In this document: positions 1 to 9,100 of the stretch, one piece after another
Position numbering within the stretch: position 1 is the first letter of the stretch
How the letters are laid out: the number at the start of each line of letters is the position of its first letter
Program-made: the position numbers and the translations under genes
From: Agarivorans sp050870875
GTDB lineage: Bacteria > Pseudomonadota > Gammaproteobacteria > Enterobacterales > Celerinatantimonadaceae
Assembly: GCF_050870875.2 (NCBI RefSeq)
Contig: NZ_CP194041.2
Span: 1,116,001-1,180,000, forward strand
Length of the DNA: 64,000 nt
Direction of reading: 5' to 3'
The notes under the pieces: model-generated
The model's input: only the letters and a program-made list of their open reading frames with translations
The model's database searches: none
Told to the model about the DNA's origin: nothing

Positions 1-2
1 GC

Positions 3-716
3 GATCATGATGGGATCCGTGGACTGGCGAATCGAGTATGGGATCAACAAACACAGCAATTCACTTTGGGGCGTTTTGGTTGGAAGGCCGGGCAACCTAG
101 CTTAATGCAGCAGAATGCGGCGGCCTTTAATGGTGATATTGGCATTACCAGTTTGTTATTTAGCAAAGATCACTGTACCGGGCCTCAAACGGCTTGTTTA
201 GCGGCGACTTCTGGGGTCGATCCCGATGGTTCGGAGGTGAGTGATAAGCTGCTTGGTTTTGTTGAATTTTATTCGCGTCACCTTGGTGTTCCTCGACGCC
301 GTGATTATAACGATCCGCAGGTGAAACAGGGTGATCAATTGTTTACTCAATTGGCTTGTGATAGTTGTCATCGACGCAGCTATACTACGGCTAAACGCCC
401 GCATTTACCGGCTTTAAGTGAGCAGCGAATTTATCCTTATACTGATATGTTGCTGCATGATATGGGCAGTGAGTTAGCTGATGGTCGGCCGGAATATTTA
501 GCCAATGGCCAGCAATGGCGTACGCCGCCATTGTGGGGGATCGGTTTAACCAAGGTGGTGAATGGTCATAGTCAATTTCTGCATGATGGTCGGGCGCGCA
601 ATGTTACCGAAGCGATTATTTGGCATGGCGGAGAAGCCAAACCTGCTCGACAGGCCTTTGCTGGTTTAAGTCAAAGCGAACGAGAGGCTCTGGTCGCTTT
701 TGTTAATTCCTTATAG
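3..716 (+). CDS. Di-haem oxidoreductase (DUF1111-type), 3' part only
   Basis: The reading frame is open to the window edge, so the 5' part of the gene is missing. The visible part carries a c-type haem motif CDSCH and the family signatures FGWKAGQPSLMQQ and HDGRARNVTEAIIWHGG, which are typical of DUF1111 (thiol oxidoreductase-like) di-haem proteins. These are periplasmic cytochromes distantly related to cytochrome c peroxidases. The gene ends nine bases before an imelysin gene and is followed by a DUF1513 gene. That order (imelysin, di-haem protein, imelysin, DUF1513) is a known iron-associated operon in marine gammaproteobacteria, so a first imelysin gene probably lies just upstream. The exact reaction is not known. 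The call is firm at family level. Confidence 0.88.
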   Translation, partial: DHDGIRGLANRVWDQQTQQFTLGRFGWKAGQPSLMQQNAAAFNGDIGITSLLFSKDHCTGPQTACLAATSGVDPDGSEVSDKLLGFVEFYSRHLGVPRRRDYNDPQVKQGDQLFTQLACDSCHRRSYTTAKRPHLPALSEQRIYPYTDMLLHDMGSELADGRPEYLANGQQWRTPPLWGIGLTKVVNGHSQFLHDGRARNVTEAIIWHGGEAKPARQAFAGLSQSEREALVAFVNSL

Positions 717-725
717 GAAGTTGTC

Positions 726-1709
726 ATGAATATTTATTTTTTACGAGTACTGACGTTTAGCCTATTGGGATTGCTGGGGTTGACGTCGGTGCAGGCGGAT
801 AATAACCCACGAAGCCTTTGGTTGAAGCAGGAGCAACAGTATATCAGCGGTTTAGGGGGGCAGTTACTTGAGGCTGCGCAGGCTTATCAACAGCAAGTTG
901 CAAGCTATTGTGCTGCGCCTAGTGCCGCTGCTTTAGCCGCCAGTCAGCAAGCTTGGCAAGCTAATTATCAGGCTTATTTACCCCTGCAGGCCAGTGCCTT
1001 AGGGCCGCTGCTGGACTTAAAATTAAATTGGGCGATTAGTTACTGGCCAGATAAAAAAGACACCACGGGACGCAAGGTAAAGGCAGCATTAAGTGTGGCC
1101 GAACCCAAGCTCAGTACCACGCATAGTAATTTGCGCAGCCAAGCGTATTTATTATTTAGTGAATTGACGGCCAAACAGCGTTGCGATGTCTTATCGTCCC
1201 AGTTCAGTCGGTATTTACCCGTGGTGACGCTCGTGAGTAAAGGCCTGCAAAGCCTTGCAATACATCAAGACCAAGCGCCGCTCTTTCCACAGTTAAGCAG
1301 CGATCTACTGAACAGCTATCGTTTACAAAGTAGTATTATGCTGCGCAAGTACCGTGCGCTTTATTCCGAGAAACATCAACGCTTGCGACCTTATCAAGGA
1401 GAAGCGTGGCGCGCTAATATCAGCCTGCACTTACTCAACCAACAACTCGCTTTATTACAGCAACGTTATACGAAATATTTGGCAGTTTATCTGCAACAGC
1501 TTGAGCCCACGCTTGCCAAGCAGGTTTCGCAACAGTTTGCGGCGGTGTTGGCCAGCATGCCTCAACAAGAGCCGTTAGCAGAGCAAAGCGATTTAAGTGC
1601 TTGGCAGCAGGCTGAACCACAACTGGCACGCTTGGATAGTTTGTTTATGGAACAGATCCCGCAAGCCTTGTCGATTGATTTAGGGTTTAATAATAATGAT
1701 GGCGACTAA
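726..1709 (+). CDS. Imelysin family (M75) periplasmic protein
   Basis: This 327-residue protein begins with a clear signal peptide ending near VQA, so it should be periplasmic. The region around residues 100-115 (YWPDKKDTTGRK) resembles the second imelysin of the imelysin / DUF1111 / imelysin / DUF1513 operons. Imelysin-like proteins include IrpA and the EfeO C-terminal domain and are tied to iron acquisition, although peptidase activity is doubtful. The GxHxxE motif seen in many M75 members is not obvious here. The gene starts nine bases after the di-haem protein and its end overlaps the DUF1513 start by 14 bases, which indicates one transcript. Confidence 0.85.
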   Translation: MNIYFLRVLTFSLLGLLGLTSVQADNNPRSLWLKQEQQYISGLGGQLLEAAQAYQQQVASYCAAPSAAALAASQQAWQANYQAYLPLQASALGPLLDLKLNWAISYWPDKKDTTGRKVKAALSVAEPKLSTTHSNLRSQAYLLFSELTAKQRCDVLSSQFSRYLPVVTLVSKGLQSLAIHQDQAPLFPQLSSDLLNSYRLQSSIMLRKYRALYSEKHQRLRPYQGEAWRANISLHLLNQQLALLQQRYTKYLAVYLQQLEPTLAKQVSQQFAAVLASMPQQEPLAEQSDLSAWQQAEPQLARLDSLFMEQIPQALSIDLGFNNNDGD

Positions 1710-2823
1710 ATTAAATCGCCGTCAATTATTGGTGCGGCTCGGTTGTTTAAGCCTGGGGTGTGGTTGGTTTCGTCCCGGGCTTGCGGCTAAATTATTACTT
1801 GAAGCAGACGATGCTCAAGCGAGCAACATGTTGCTCTTGGGCTGCTCCAAGCAAGAGCTGGAGTATCAATTGAGCGCGGTAACGCTTGATGGGGCAGTGC
1901 AATATCAAATCCCTTTGGCCGCGCGAGGCCATGAGGTGGCCGTGGCAAAACCGGAGTTTGATTTGGCGGCTTGTGTCGCGCGCCGCCCGGGGAAATTCAT
2001 CGTGCTATTTAATCCTCGTCACGGTGAAATTCTCGATACTCTGCAGCCACCTATGGGCATGCATTTTTATGGGCATGCGAGTTTCTCTGAAGATGCTTTG
2101 CGCATGTTTGTTACCGCGGGCGAGCAGGATAGCAGTGAAGGTTATGTGCTGGTTTATTCACGCTCCGACTCGGCAACGGCTTGGCAGCTAAGTGCCCGTT
2201 GGCCGCTTGGCGGCTTGGGTCCCCATCAGTTATTGGTATTACCTGGGCAACGTTTAGTGGTGGCTGTGGGGGGGATCCATACTCGAGGCCGTGAAAAGCT
2301 TAACCTTGCGACGATGCGTCCGTCCTTGATTTATCTCAACAGCCTTAATGGTGAGCAGTTAATGCGTCGAAGCCTCGCTGATCATCGGCTTAGTATTCGT
2401 CATTTGGCTTACTCAGCGCATAGCGATACCCTATGGTTGGCTTGTCAGGGGCAAGATCCGGAGGCTGAAATTAGTTCTCTTGTGTACTCTCATCATGGTG
2501 AGGGGCCGCTGGTGGCTCTGGATCCCGATGCTGATTATTGGGGCTTATTCGATCGCTATGTTGGCAGTATTGCCTGTAGTCAGGGAGAAGTTTTAGCCAG
2601 TTCTCCTCGGGGGGCCAAATTGGGAGTGTGGTCGGAGGCGCAAGGCGAGTTGAGTCACTTAGTGCAAATGGATGATGTTTGTGGTTTGGCTGGTGGCGAA
2701 ACGACTTGGGTAGCAAGCACTGGGCAAGGCCAATTACTCGGGCAACGAGGCTCTGGGGAAGATTGGCGGGCACAAAGCCCGCTGCAATGGGATAACCACC
2801 TTAATCTGATCGCCTTACCCTAA
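1696..2823 (+). CDS. DUF1513 domain periplasmic protein
   Basis: The 375-residue product starts with two adjacent ATG codons and a twin-arginine-like N-terminus (RRQLL followed by a hydrophobic stretch), suggesting Tat export. The rest looks like a beta-propeller of the DUF1513 family, with repeated GxH and short beta-strand patterns such as GLGPHQLLVLPG and GREKLNL. It overlaps the imelysin gene by 14 bases and closes the operon. Its partner proteins suggest a role in periplasmic iron handling, but no biochemical function is established for the family. It is the last gene on this strand before a convergent EamA gene. Confidence 0.85.
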   Translation: MMATKLNRRQLLVRLGCLSLGCGWFRPGLAAKLLLEADDAQASNMLLLGCSKQELEYQLSAVTLDGAVQYQIPLAARGHEVAVAKPEFDLAACVARRPGKFIVLFNPRHGEILDTLQPPMGMHFYGHASFSEDALRMFVTAGEQDSSEGYVLVYSRSDSATAWQLSARWPLGGLGPHQLLVLPGQRLVVAVGGIHTRGREKLNLATMRPSLIYLNSLNGEQLMRRSLADHRLSIRHLAYSAHSDTLWLACQGQDPEAEISSLVYSHHGEGPLVALDPDADYWGLFDRYVGSIACSQGEVLASSPRGAKLGVWSEAQGELSHLVQMDDVCGLAGGETTWVASTGQGQLLGQRGSGEDWRAQSPLQWDNHLNLIALP

Positions 2824-2858
2824 GTCACAGTGCTTTGTCGTGGCTAAGCGCTGTATTG

Positions 2859-3764
2859 CTAGTTGGCGAGCGGTGGTTGAGCACGACGGCGAAGCGGATT
2901 GCCCTTGGTAAATACAATCAGATTCCCAATGAATACGGTGGCGACTCCCAGCAAGGCTAGTGGTGTCCATTGGTAGCTTTCGAACAGGGTCGATAGGCCT
3001 AAGGCAACCACAGGAAACAGCACCGTAGTGTAGGCGGCTTTTTGTGGGCCTAAGCGTCCCACCAAGATCAGGTAGAAGCTAAAACCTAACACCGACCCCA
3101 CTAAGGCAAGGTAGAATAAGCTACTCAAATACTTCACAGAGCTAGTGAGATGAAAACCTTGGCCGCTGAGCAGGCACCACAATAGCAGGAAGCTTGCGCC
3201 ATAGGCCATGCCATAGGCATTGACTGACAACACCGGCAAGCCTTGCTTTTGCTGTTTTGCTGAAAGCACATTGCCTAAAGAGAAGCAGTAAGTGCCCGCC
3301 AATGCCATCAAAAGCCCAAGCACTTGCTTACCCAAGCCTTCACTTTGTTGTAGATTAGGGTAAAACAATAACACGATACCACTAATCCCAATGGCTCCGC
3401 CCACTAATAGCCTTAGACTCGGACGTTGTTTATAGAACAGCCAACTGTTGCCCATATTCATGATGGTGGCGATGGAAAATATAATCGAGATCAGTCCACT
3501 GGGGATGTATTGTGCGGCATGATAAAACAGCATGAAATTACAGCTAAATAGGCACAGGCCTAATAGTAAGCAACTGAAGTGTTGTTTTGGGTTGAGCTTT
3601 TGTAAGCGTCCGCTGAGGCGTAAAAAAATCATTAATATTAACGCGGCGATAGCAAATCGATACATGATGGAATTAGCGATGGGCACATCGCCAATTTGAT
3701 AGGCTATCGCTAACCAAGTTGTCCCCCAGATCCCTACGGTTGCTACATAAATAAGAGCAATCAT
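2859..3764 (-). CDS. EamA/DMT family membrane transporter
   Basis: This 301-residue, strongly hydrophobic protein has about ten membrane segments arranged as two five-helix repeats, the usual size and layout of drug/metabolite transporter superfamily exporters. The N-terminal IWGTTWLAIAY segment is typical of EamA repeats. The start ATG has an AAGGAAAG ribosome-binding site. It converges on the DUF1513 gene and no partner gene is adjacent, so the substrate cannot be inferred. A second, unrelated EamA gene lies near 35.8 kb. Confidence 0.9.
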   Translation of the reverse strand: MIALIYVATVGIWGTTWLAIAYQIGDVPIANSIMYRFAIAALILMIFLRLSGRLQKLNPKQHFSCLLLGLCLFSCNFMLFYHAAQYIPSGLISIIFSIATIMNMGNSWLFYKQRPSLRLLVGGAIGISGIVLLFYPNLQQSEGLGKQVLGLLMALAGTYCFSLGNVLSAKQQKQGLPVLSVNAYGMAYGASFLLLWCLLSGQGFHLTSSVKYLSSLFYLALVGSVLGFSFYLILVGRLGPQKAAYTTVLFPVVALGLSTLFESYQWTPLALLGVATVFIGNLIVFTKGNPLRRRAQPPLAN

Positions 3765-3993
3765 TTAAGCTTTCCTTGCGCGGCCATCGATACCCAATTA
3801 AAGAGTTCTATTATGCTGGAGTCGTCAGGCCGATGATTACAGATCTTTGCGCAATTTTAGGTGTTTTTATCGAATCTTGCGCATTTTACAAAAAGAGCAG
3901 CCGCCTCGCGGTTTGTATTGTGGCGGTGAAGTGCCGCTCAGGGCACTCTTCGCTTGGACTGTTTTGTTCGTTACTCGGTAGGGACTGAGTGGT

Positions 3994-4632
3994 TTACTCA
4001 GAAGACAGCAGATCTTTACTGAGTTTGAGTCGATGTTTACCGCGGGTGGCTTTGGTTACTAGGTAATAATGGTTGTCGACTTTACGATAGACCCCTGTGC
4101 TTTCCATTTCGCTGACGATAATGCCATTTTCTTCGAGGGCAGTTTGTTTACGTGGGTTGTTGCTGAGTAGCTTCAGCTGGTTCACTCCCATCGCTTTAAG
4201 CATTTGAGCTGCTTCGCCAAAGTCTCGCAAGTCGTCATCAAAGCCCAATTGATTATTAGCGCTATAGGTGTCGATACCCTTAATTTGCAGCTGATAGGCA
4301 TCCAGCTTGTTGTATAAACCGATCCCACGGCCTTCTTGGCGCATATACAGGATAATGCCACCTTGCTCGGCCATTTTTTCGATGGCTTCATTGAGCTGTT
4401 CACCGCAATCACACCGTGAAGAACCAAATACATCGCCGGTTAAGCATTCAGAATGGATCCTCACTAGAGGGTTTTGTTGTTGGCTGTCGGCATTTTTGAA
4501 GACCAGTGCGACATGTTCTTTATCACTACTCAGATCTCTAAATGACAGCATTTCGGCAGGAATATCGCTGCGGCGTCCAACTTGAAAGGGGACTCGGGTG
4601 CGAATACGGGTGGTGTTTTCTGCTGGCTTCAT
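3994..4632 (-). CDS. ribA: GTP cyclohydrolase II
   Basis: RibA opens GTP to give 2,5-diamino-6-ribosylamino-pyrimidinone phosphate, the first step of riboflavin synthesis in the cytoplasm. The 212-residue length is that of a stand-alone RibA. The zinc-binding cysteines appear in HSECLTGDVFGSSRCDCG, and the catalytic stretch RQEGRGIGL follows. The ATG at 4632 is preferred over an upstream TTG at 4635 because GGAG lies seven bases before it. The gene stands alone here. ribB is about 51 kb away under an FMN riboswitch, but no riboswitch is visible before ribA, so the two are probably regulated differently. Confidence 0.96.
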   Translation of the reverse strand: MKPAENTTRIRTRVPFQVGRRSDIPAEMLSFRDLSSDKEHVALVFKNADSQQQNPLVRIHSECLTGDVFGSSRCDCGEQLNEAIEKMAEQGGIILYMRQEGRGIGLYNKLDAYQLQIKGIDTYSANNQLGFDDDLRDFGEAAQMLKAMGVNQLKLLSNNPRKQTALEENGIIVSEMESTGVYRKVDNHYYLVTKATRGKHRLKLSKDLLSSE

Positions 4633-4875
4633 CAATGCGCTCCATTACAACGGCGATGGCGAAGTGTATAAATTCATTCTAGCAAATGCAAAGCCTTCCT
4701 CTGCGTAAAATTTACTGGTTGTGGTTCAGCTATCCTAAAAACCTGATGGAGATGACAATCAAAAGCATTTTCACCATCCCTCTTACAGAAACGTAAATTG
4801 ATTTTTTTGGGGGGGGCTAAACTTGAACGACTCAGCTTTTTAAGGTGAATGATTTAAGTGAAGATTCCAGCTAAA
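4633..4875. other. Intergenic region between ribA and an outer-membrane gene
   Basis: About 240 bases with no gene. It contains the ribA promoter region and a T8-G7 homopolymer run near 4803-4817, which may be prone to length variation. No convincing terminator hairpin was seen. Confidence 0.5.
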
Positions 4876-5739
4876 TTAAAAACGGTAGCCTAGGTTTAAC
4901 ATAAGGCTGGTACGTTGGCCCATTCCTAGTTCTAGTAGTGCCGCCAGTCGGTCGTTGAGAGAGACTTGAGCGCCTAATAGTGCATTCCATTGTGTTTTTA
5001 ATCGCTGATTTACATCAAACCTCGTATTACTCGGAAATTGCGGAGGGAGAGCGATCCCGAGTTCGGATATATCACCATGAAAACTTTGCTCTAAGTTTTG
5101 GTACATCATTCCCCCCCACAGTTGAATGCTGTGGCCGCTGACTTCCCAGCGATAGCCAAGGCGAGGGCTAATGACGAGCGTATTGACTTCACCATTCAGA
5201 ATATCGAGATCGGTGCGGCTATAGTTAATGTCGAATACACTAAACCAGTTGCCAATTCCCGCGACAAGGGTACTGCCGACGCCATAGGTAAGGCCTTTAA
5301 ACTCGAGGTCTATTTGAAAAGGACTTAATAAAGGCTGACCTGCGAAGTTGATTTGTGCGTCGCTAATGCTGCTACCTTTGGTATAGCCGAGTAGCCCGTA
5401 AACATTTAAAAAGGGGCTGAGCCACAGATCGGCTTTAAAACTCAATGTTTCGGAATCTTGCACTGCATCACTGGTTTCAATATCAATTAAGGGCTCTAGT
5501 GCTCCTAAGCCTGAGAAAGAAATGTTATCGCTCGTTAAAGATTGCGACATTCCCAGATAATTTAGGCTGAAGCCATAGGGTTTCGGCAAGCTTTGGTTGC
5601 GCTGTTTTGCCTGCTCTGCCCCCATAGGAAAATAGGGTTTCTCTTCAGAATCGAAGTTATCTTCGACGACAGCCTCGGCGAAGAAGGGGGAATAGAAAGC
5701 GATAAATAGGCTTGCTTTCAGCCACTGAAGCTTAGTCAT
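4876..5739 (-). CDS. Putative outer-membrane beta-barrel protein
   Basis: A 287-residue protein with a signal peptide (cleavage near FAEA) and a C-terminus ending in an alternating pattern and a final phenylalanine (LMLNLGYRF), the usual signature for BAM-dependent outer-membrane insertion. The body alternates polar and hydrophobic residues, as in a barrel of roughly ten to twelve strands. The start has a strong AAGGATCTC ribosome-binding site. I do not recognise a specific family. The acidic N-terminal segment after the signal peptide may form a periplasmic or surface extension. It is flanked by ribA and a broken AraC gene, neither of which suggests a function. Confidence 0.7.
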   Translation of the reverse strand: MTKLQWLKASLFIAFYSPFFAEAVVEDNFDSEEKPYFPMGAEQAKQRNQSLPKPYGFSLNYLGMSQSLTSDNISFSGLGALEPLIDIETSDAVQDSETLSFKADLWLSPFLNVYGLLGYTKGSSISDAQINFAGQPLLSPFQIDLEFKGLTYGVGSTLVAGIGNWFSVFDINYSRTDLDILNGEVNTLVISPRLGYRWEVSGHSIQLWGGMMYQNLEQSFHGDISELGIALPPQFPSNTRFDVNQRLKTQWNALLGAQVSLNDRLAALLELGMGQRTSLMLNLGYRF

Positions 5740-6015
5740 GAGATCCTTCTTTCGGTGATTACAGTGAATATTTTTAGGGGCGTTAAAGCCACCTTGCTAT
5801 TGAGCGAAGAGTTACATCCGGATGTTACTAGGAGGGATGCCACAGCCGAACAAGCTTTGTCGTAAGTCTATCGACCGTGCTTATCATTTTGCCGTGGATT
5901 CTATTGAAAGTATTCAATTAAAACAAGCCATCTTTGCTTCTGATACGCTTGCTTAATCTTAATTCGTACTTATGATGGACGAATCTCCCTGAGCAAGCAG
6001 CCATGCGCTGGTGGC

Positions 6016-6828
6016 GTGATGAATTATTCACATTTATATCAACAAAATCAACGAGTTCATGTTTTCGAACGGCTGAGCAACGCTCGGGCAGTGCTGCATA
6101 ACCGTGTCAATTTGAATCGGCAGTTAGGTTTTGCGCTGTGGTCTAATCAGGATGATGTGACTTCCTATCAGAAGCCAGAACACCACACCCTCAGTCTCTA
6201 TCTGTCTGGCGGATATCAAACCAAACGGGTGCTTGGAGCGCAGTCGATTGGCGGTGGAGCACTGGGCAAGTTATGCATCATGCCTGCAGGGCATGAATCA
6301 CATTGGCAGGTTGATGGCCCCTTGCGTTTTGTACATCTGTACTTTTCAGATGATGATCTCAGTCGCTGTATCGAGCAGACTTGGGATAAAAGTGCGGCAC
6401 AAGTTAGCCTACAAGATTTAACTTTTATCGACGAACTGGCCATCAGCAGCCTACTGCAACACTGGGCTTTGAAGTTAAACTGGCAAGACGGCAGTGCGCA
6501 ACTGGCCTTCGAATCAGTAAGCCTACTATTACTTGGCTATTTGCCGAAAAACTATGTCGATAGGCGTTTTACTGACTTACCAAGCAGCGGTGGTTTAGCT
6601 CCATTTCCGTTGCAGCGTTGCCAAGATTTCATCGAACAAAACTAGCTTCCAACTAAGCTTACACCAGTTAGTCAGCTTAGTCTGGTCGAGCTTGCTTACC
6701 AGCTCGGATTTTCTTCTCAGGCTCACTTTAGTGCTCGTTTTAAAAGCTTTACTGGGTATCGTCCCTTGGCTTATCGTCGCTCGCACAAGAGAGCAGCCCA
6801 ATTTATCCATGTTGGTGGCTTCCTATAA
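6016..6828 (+). pseudogene. AraC-family regulator, broken by a stop and an internal deletion
   Basis: The N-terminal 200 codons encode an AraC-type cupin-like sensing domain. The frame then hits TAG at 6643-6645, just after the conserved start of the DNA-binding domain (FIEQN). Downstream in the same frame, up to TAA at 6826-6828, a recognisable second helix-turn-helix is still encoded (LAYQLGFSSQAHFSARF). Between the stop and that motif there are only about 23 codons where an intact AraC domain has about 60, so most of the first helix-turn-helix is also missing. The gene therefore has two independent lesions and is very probably inactive, unless the truncated sensor domain has a role of its own. 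Confidence 0.85.
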
Positions 6829-6978
6829 GCGCAGCTGTCGCTTGCAAGGGATTCATTGCTATCCATATTGTGATTAATGTGAATATTTGGAAAGTCTGAC
6901 TTAGCGTGGCGATCTGTTGAACAGTTATGCTGCTTGCAGGCAACATTGCAGGGCCGGGTCGTGAATCGTCATCACGCC

Positions 6979-7479
6979 TTAGCTGGCAATGAAACCATGG
7001 TCTGGTCGTATTCTGGACATGATGTGCATATCGATATAGCGACCCGATTTAAAGGTACTTAGCCTTTTTGTTCCTTCTATTTCAAAGCCGACCCGTTTAT
7101 AAAGTGATATCGCCGCTGAGTTGTCAATATGTACTTCCAACTCTAAACGAACGAGGTTAAGCCAATTATCAGCTTGGTTTATCGCTTCTTGTAATAGTGC
7201 TTTGCCAATACCTTTGCCGTGAGCGTCGGGGTGTACTGCAATTGCAATCCCTGCACAGTGTCTATCTCGAATTTTGTTGGTTAAGAAAAGCGTTATGTGG
7301 CCTACAACTTTGCCGTTACTCTCAGCTACTAAGGTGTATTGCTCTAGATTATCAAATAAATTAGCCACAATATCAGAGCTAAGAAAAGGTAACTGAGAGG
7401 TATTTTCAGAAACCGATGAAAAGCTATAGATATCAAATAAATCGGTATTATCTGATCGTTCCAAGCGCCTGATTTTCAT
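6979..7479 (-). CDS. GNAT family N-acetyltransferase (YhhY/AaaT-like)
   Basis: The 166-residue protein has the GNAT fold signatures. The acetyl-CoA pyrophosphate loop is HGKGIGKALL, near residues 90-100. It is followed by LELEVHIDNSAAISLYKRVGFEIEG, spread over two motifs. The order and sequence resemble E. coli YhhY (AaaT), which acetylates L-amino acids such as phenylalanine and methionine. That substrate assignment is inference only. The start has AGGAG about eleven bases upstream. It is isolated, next to the AraC pseudogene and a gene-poor stretch. Confidence 0.85.
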   Translation of the reverse strand: MKIRRLERSDNTDLFDIYSFSSVSENTSQLPFLSSDIVANLFDNLEQYTLVAESNGKVVGHITLFLTNKIRDRHCAGIAIAVHPDAHGKGIGKALLQEAINQADNWLNLVRLELEVHIDNSAAISLYKRVGFEIEGTKRLSTFKSGRYIDMHIMSRIRPDHGFIAS

Positions 7480-8020
7480 TGTTCAATTCACTCCTGATTA
7501 AAATCTATGGTGAGTACATTATGCGACTGAGCTAGAAGTGTATCGTAAATCTGGGGAAGTCCAAATAGCTTACTATGTTCGTTGGATTGCTTATGCATCG
7601 CTTATCTAAAGCCCCACAGGGCGCAGCAATTGAATTGATTATTTGCTAAAAGTAGGTCAAAGTATCGCTGTGAAAACCGCTATCCTTCGTGAAGCAATAA
7701 TCAGGATGGTCAATTCCAAGCTGGTTGTTTCCTTATTAACTTACTCATTCAAATCAAATTTTTCTAAATTAGTCACTTATCTAGAGATTGTTGCGTTAGC
7801 GGACCAATTTGCAGATTTAGTGCTCTAGATTTTAAATATCACTGGTAATCACGTCCTAAAAATTCTGATGCTTGTTGCGCATCCACTGTGTCAATTAACC
7901 GTCCCAAGTAAAGCGTCAATCACTTTGGACTGACGCTTTACCTAAGCTTAGGTAACTGAGCAAATCGATTGTGAACCAGGAAGGTTTAATGTTTATCGAG
8001 CCAACGGTTTTGGTTTCTTA
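7480..8020. other. Gene-poor region with a perfect hairpin and adjacent palindrome
   Basis: No supported gene. At 7909-7940 a perfect 10-bp inverted repeat (TAAAGCGTCA / TGACGCTTTA) encloses a 12-base loop. It is followed immediately by the 12-bp palindrome CCTAAGCTTAGG at 7941-7952. There is no T-tract, so it is not a standard terminator. A 61-codon frame at 7643-7828 has no ribosome-binding site or coding character. Confidence 0.5.
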
Positions 8021-8031
8021 GACTTAAATAA

Positions 8032-8130
8032 CGACCGGGAATCTGTACTGGGGGGGACGCATAATTTGTGGCTGATAATTAAATACCGAGCCAATTTGTT
8101 GCTCGGTGAGCACTTGCTCAGGAGAGCCAC
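8032..8130 (-). pseudogene. Remnant of a second hmuV (C-terminal 33 codons)
   Basis: Read on the minus strand, this stretch encodes SPEQVLTEQQIG, then VFNYQPQIMR, then a short tail ending in a stop. That is nearly the same as the C-terminus of the intact HmuV encoded at 9631-10410. The two copies differ at several codons (for example RPPQYRFPVVI against RHPKYGFPVII), so it is a diverged remnant and not a recent copy. The match starts abruptly at the GSPEQ codons and nothing of the rest of the gene remains. A dispersed repeat begins about 24 bases beyond the break. Confidence 0.8.
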
Positions 8131-8153
8131 GAGTCACTGCGCTTGATGTCTGG

Positions 8154-8212
8154 TTATCGGCAAATTTATTCTGCGTCATAAGTTGCTCATATAATAAATC
8201 AGATTGGTATAA
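8154..8212 (+). repeat. Dispersed repeat, copy 1
   Basis: This segment shares a core close to TTATCGGYAGATTTATKCTG, then GCGTAATAAGTTGCTCAYAT, then AATCAGATTGGT, with copies at 47993-48060 and 48578-48645 (same strand) and 50906-50966 (opposite strand). It is non-coding. Here it lies between the hmuV remnant and the end of the next gene. Confidence 0.75.
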
Positions 8213-8230
8213 GTTGTGAGCAGCGTTCGC

Positions 8231-9100
8231 TTACTCAAGACGATAGAACCATTTTGCATCAATCGCATTGAATTTCTCACTGTTCAATGGGTTTTTAATA
8301 TGGATGGCGGTTCGCGTTGCAAGCTGAGCTTTGCCGAGACCCTCCTTCATAAATGGATGGTTGCTCATTAGTCGCTGATAACTCCCTTGCGAGTAGGCGT
8401 TTTCTAAGCCCTTGATGATGTCGGCATAGAGTTCGGTGTTTTCTTTATTGACATAAAAGAAATGCCCCGATGGATAGACCAGCACCAGGCTATTCTCAAT
8501 CACCAGATTTGGCAGTTTTGCTTTGTAGAACCGGAGGAATCCGTAGATTTCTCCCGCCCCTAATGGAAAGAAATCAAACCGTTCTCTATCAAGCATTTTA
8601 AGTAAGTTCTCGATCTTGGACGAGGTTATTACCTGCAAACCTGCGCTTTTTAAAATGACCACATCCGGCCAAGCTCTTCCCTGACCCGCAGTTTTGCTGT
8701 GAAGTTGTTGTAAAGTTTTAATCTTGGCAAAATCTTCAACTTGATTTTGGTGGATAATAAACAGTCGCCACCCCAGCAGTCCGCCATCGAGGGGAATGGG
8801 AACCATGTTGAACTGTTCTTCCAGCGAACTATCGGCCGCGTTGTCTGCGGCAGAGAGTTTACCCTCGCTCAACAGGCTAAAAGCCCGCTCTGTGTTGACT
8901 GCTAAGGGATAGAGTTGCAGTTGATATGGTTTTCCACTGTTCTTGAGCGCTAAGGCCATCATTTGATAGCCAAAGCTGGCTTCCTCAAGTCCATCAATAT
9001 TTGGATACATAACGATAGTCTTGGCTGAGCCATCGCTGAATATACTGCTAAATCCGAATATGAGGCAAACAGATAAAAGCAGAATGGATACTCGTTTCAT
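8231..9100 (-). CDS. Periplasmic solute-binding-like protein
   Basis: A 289-residue protein with a signal peptide (cleavage near DGSA). It has the general two-lobe look of a family-3-type periplasmic binding protein, for example TIVMYPNIDG near the N-terminus and GEIYGFLRFY and VYPSGHFFYVNKENTEL later. Many marine bacteria carry such orphan amino-acid-binding-like proteins, some of which act as sensor partners. No permease or ATPase is adjacent. The ATG at 9100 is chosen over an in-frame TTG at 9118 because AAGGAG lies five bases upstream of it. The ligand is unknown. Confidence 0.75.
   Translation of the reverse strand: MKRVSILLLSVCLIFGFSSIFSDGSAKTIVMYPNIDGLEEASFGYQMMALALKNSGKPYQLQLYPLAVNTERAFSLLSEGKLSAADNAADSSLEEQFNMVPIPLDGGLLGWRLFIIHQNQVEDFAKIKTLQQLHSKTAGQGRAWPDVVILKSAGLQVITSSKIENLLKMLDRERFDFFPLGAGEIYGFLRFYKAKLPNLVIENSLVLVYPSGHFFYVNKENTELYADIIKGLENAYSQGSYQRLMSNHPFMKEGLGKAQLATRTAIHIKNPLNSEKFNAIDAKWFYRLE

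Noticed and set aside
7643..7828. 61-codon frame in a gene-poor region
   Set aside because: No ribosome-binding site, no domain and unremarkable composition.
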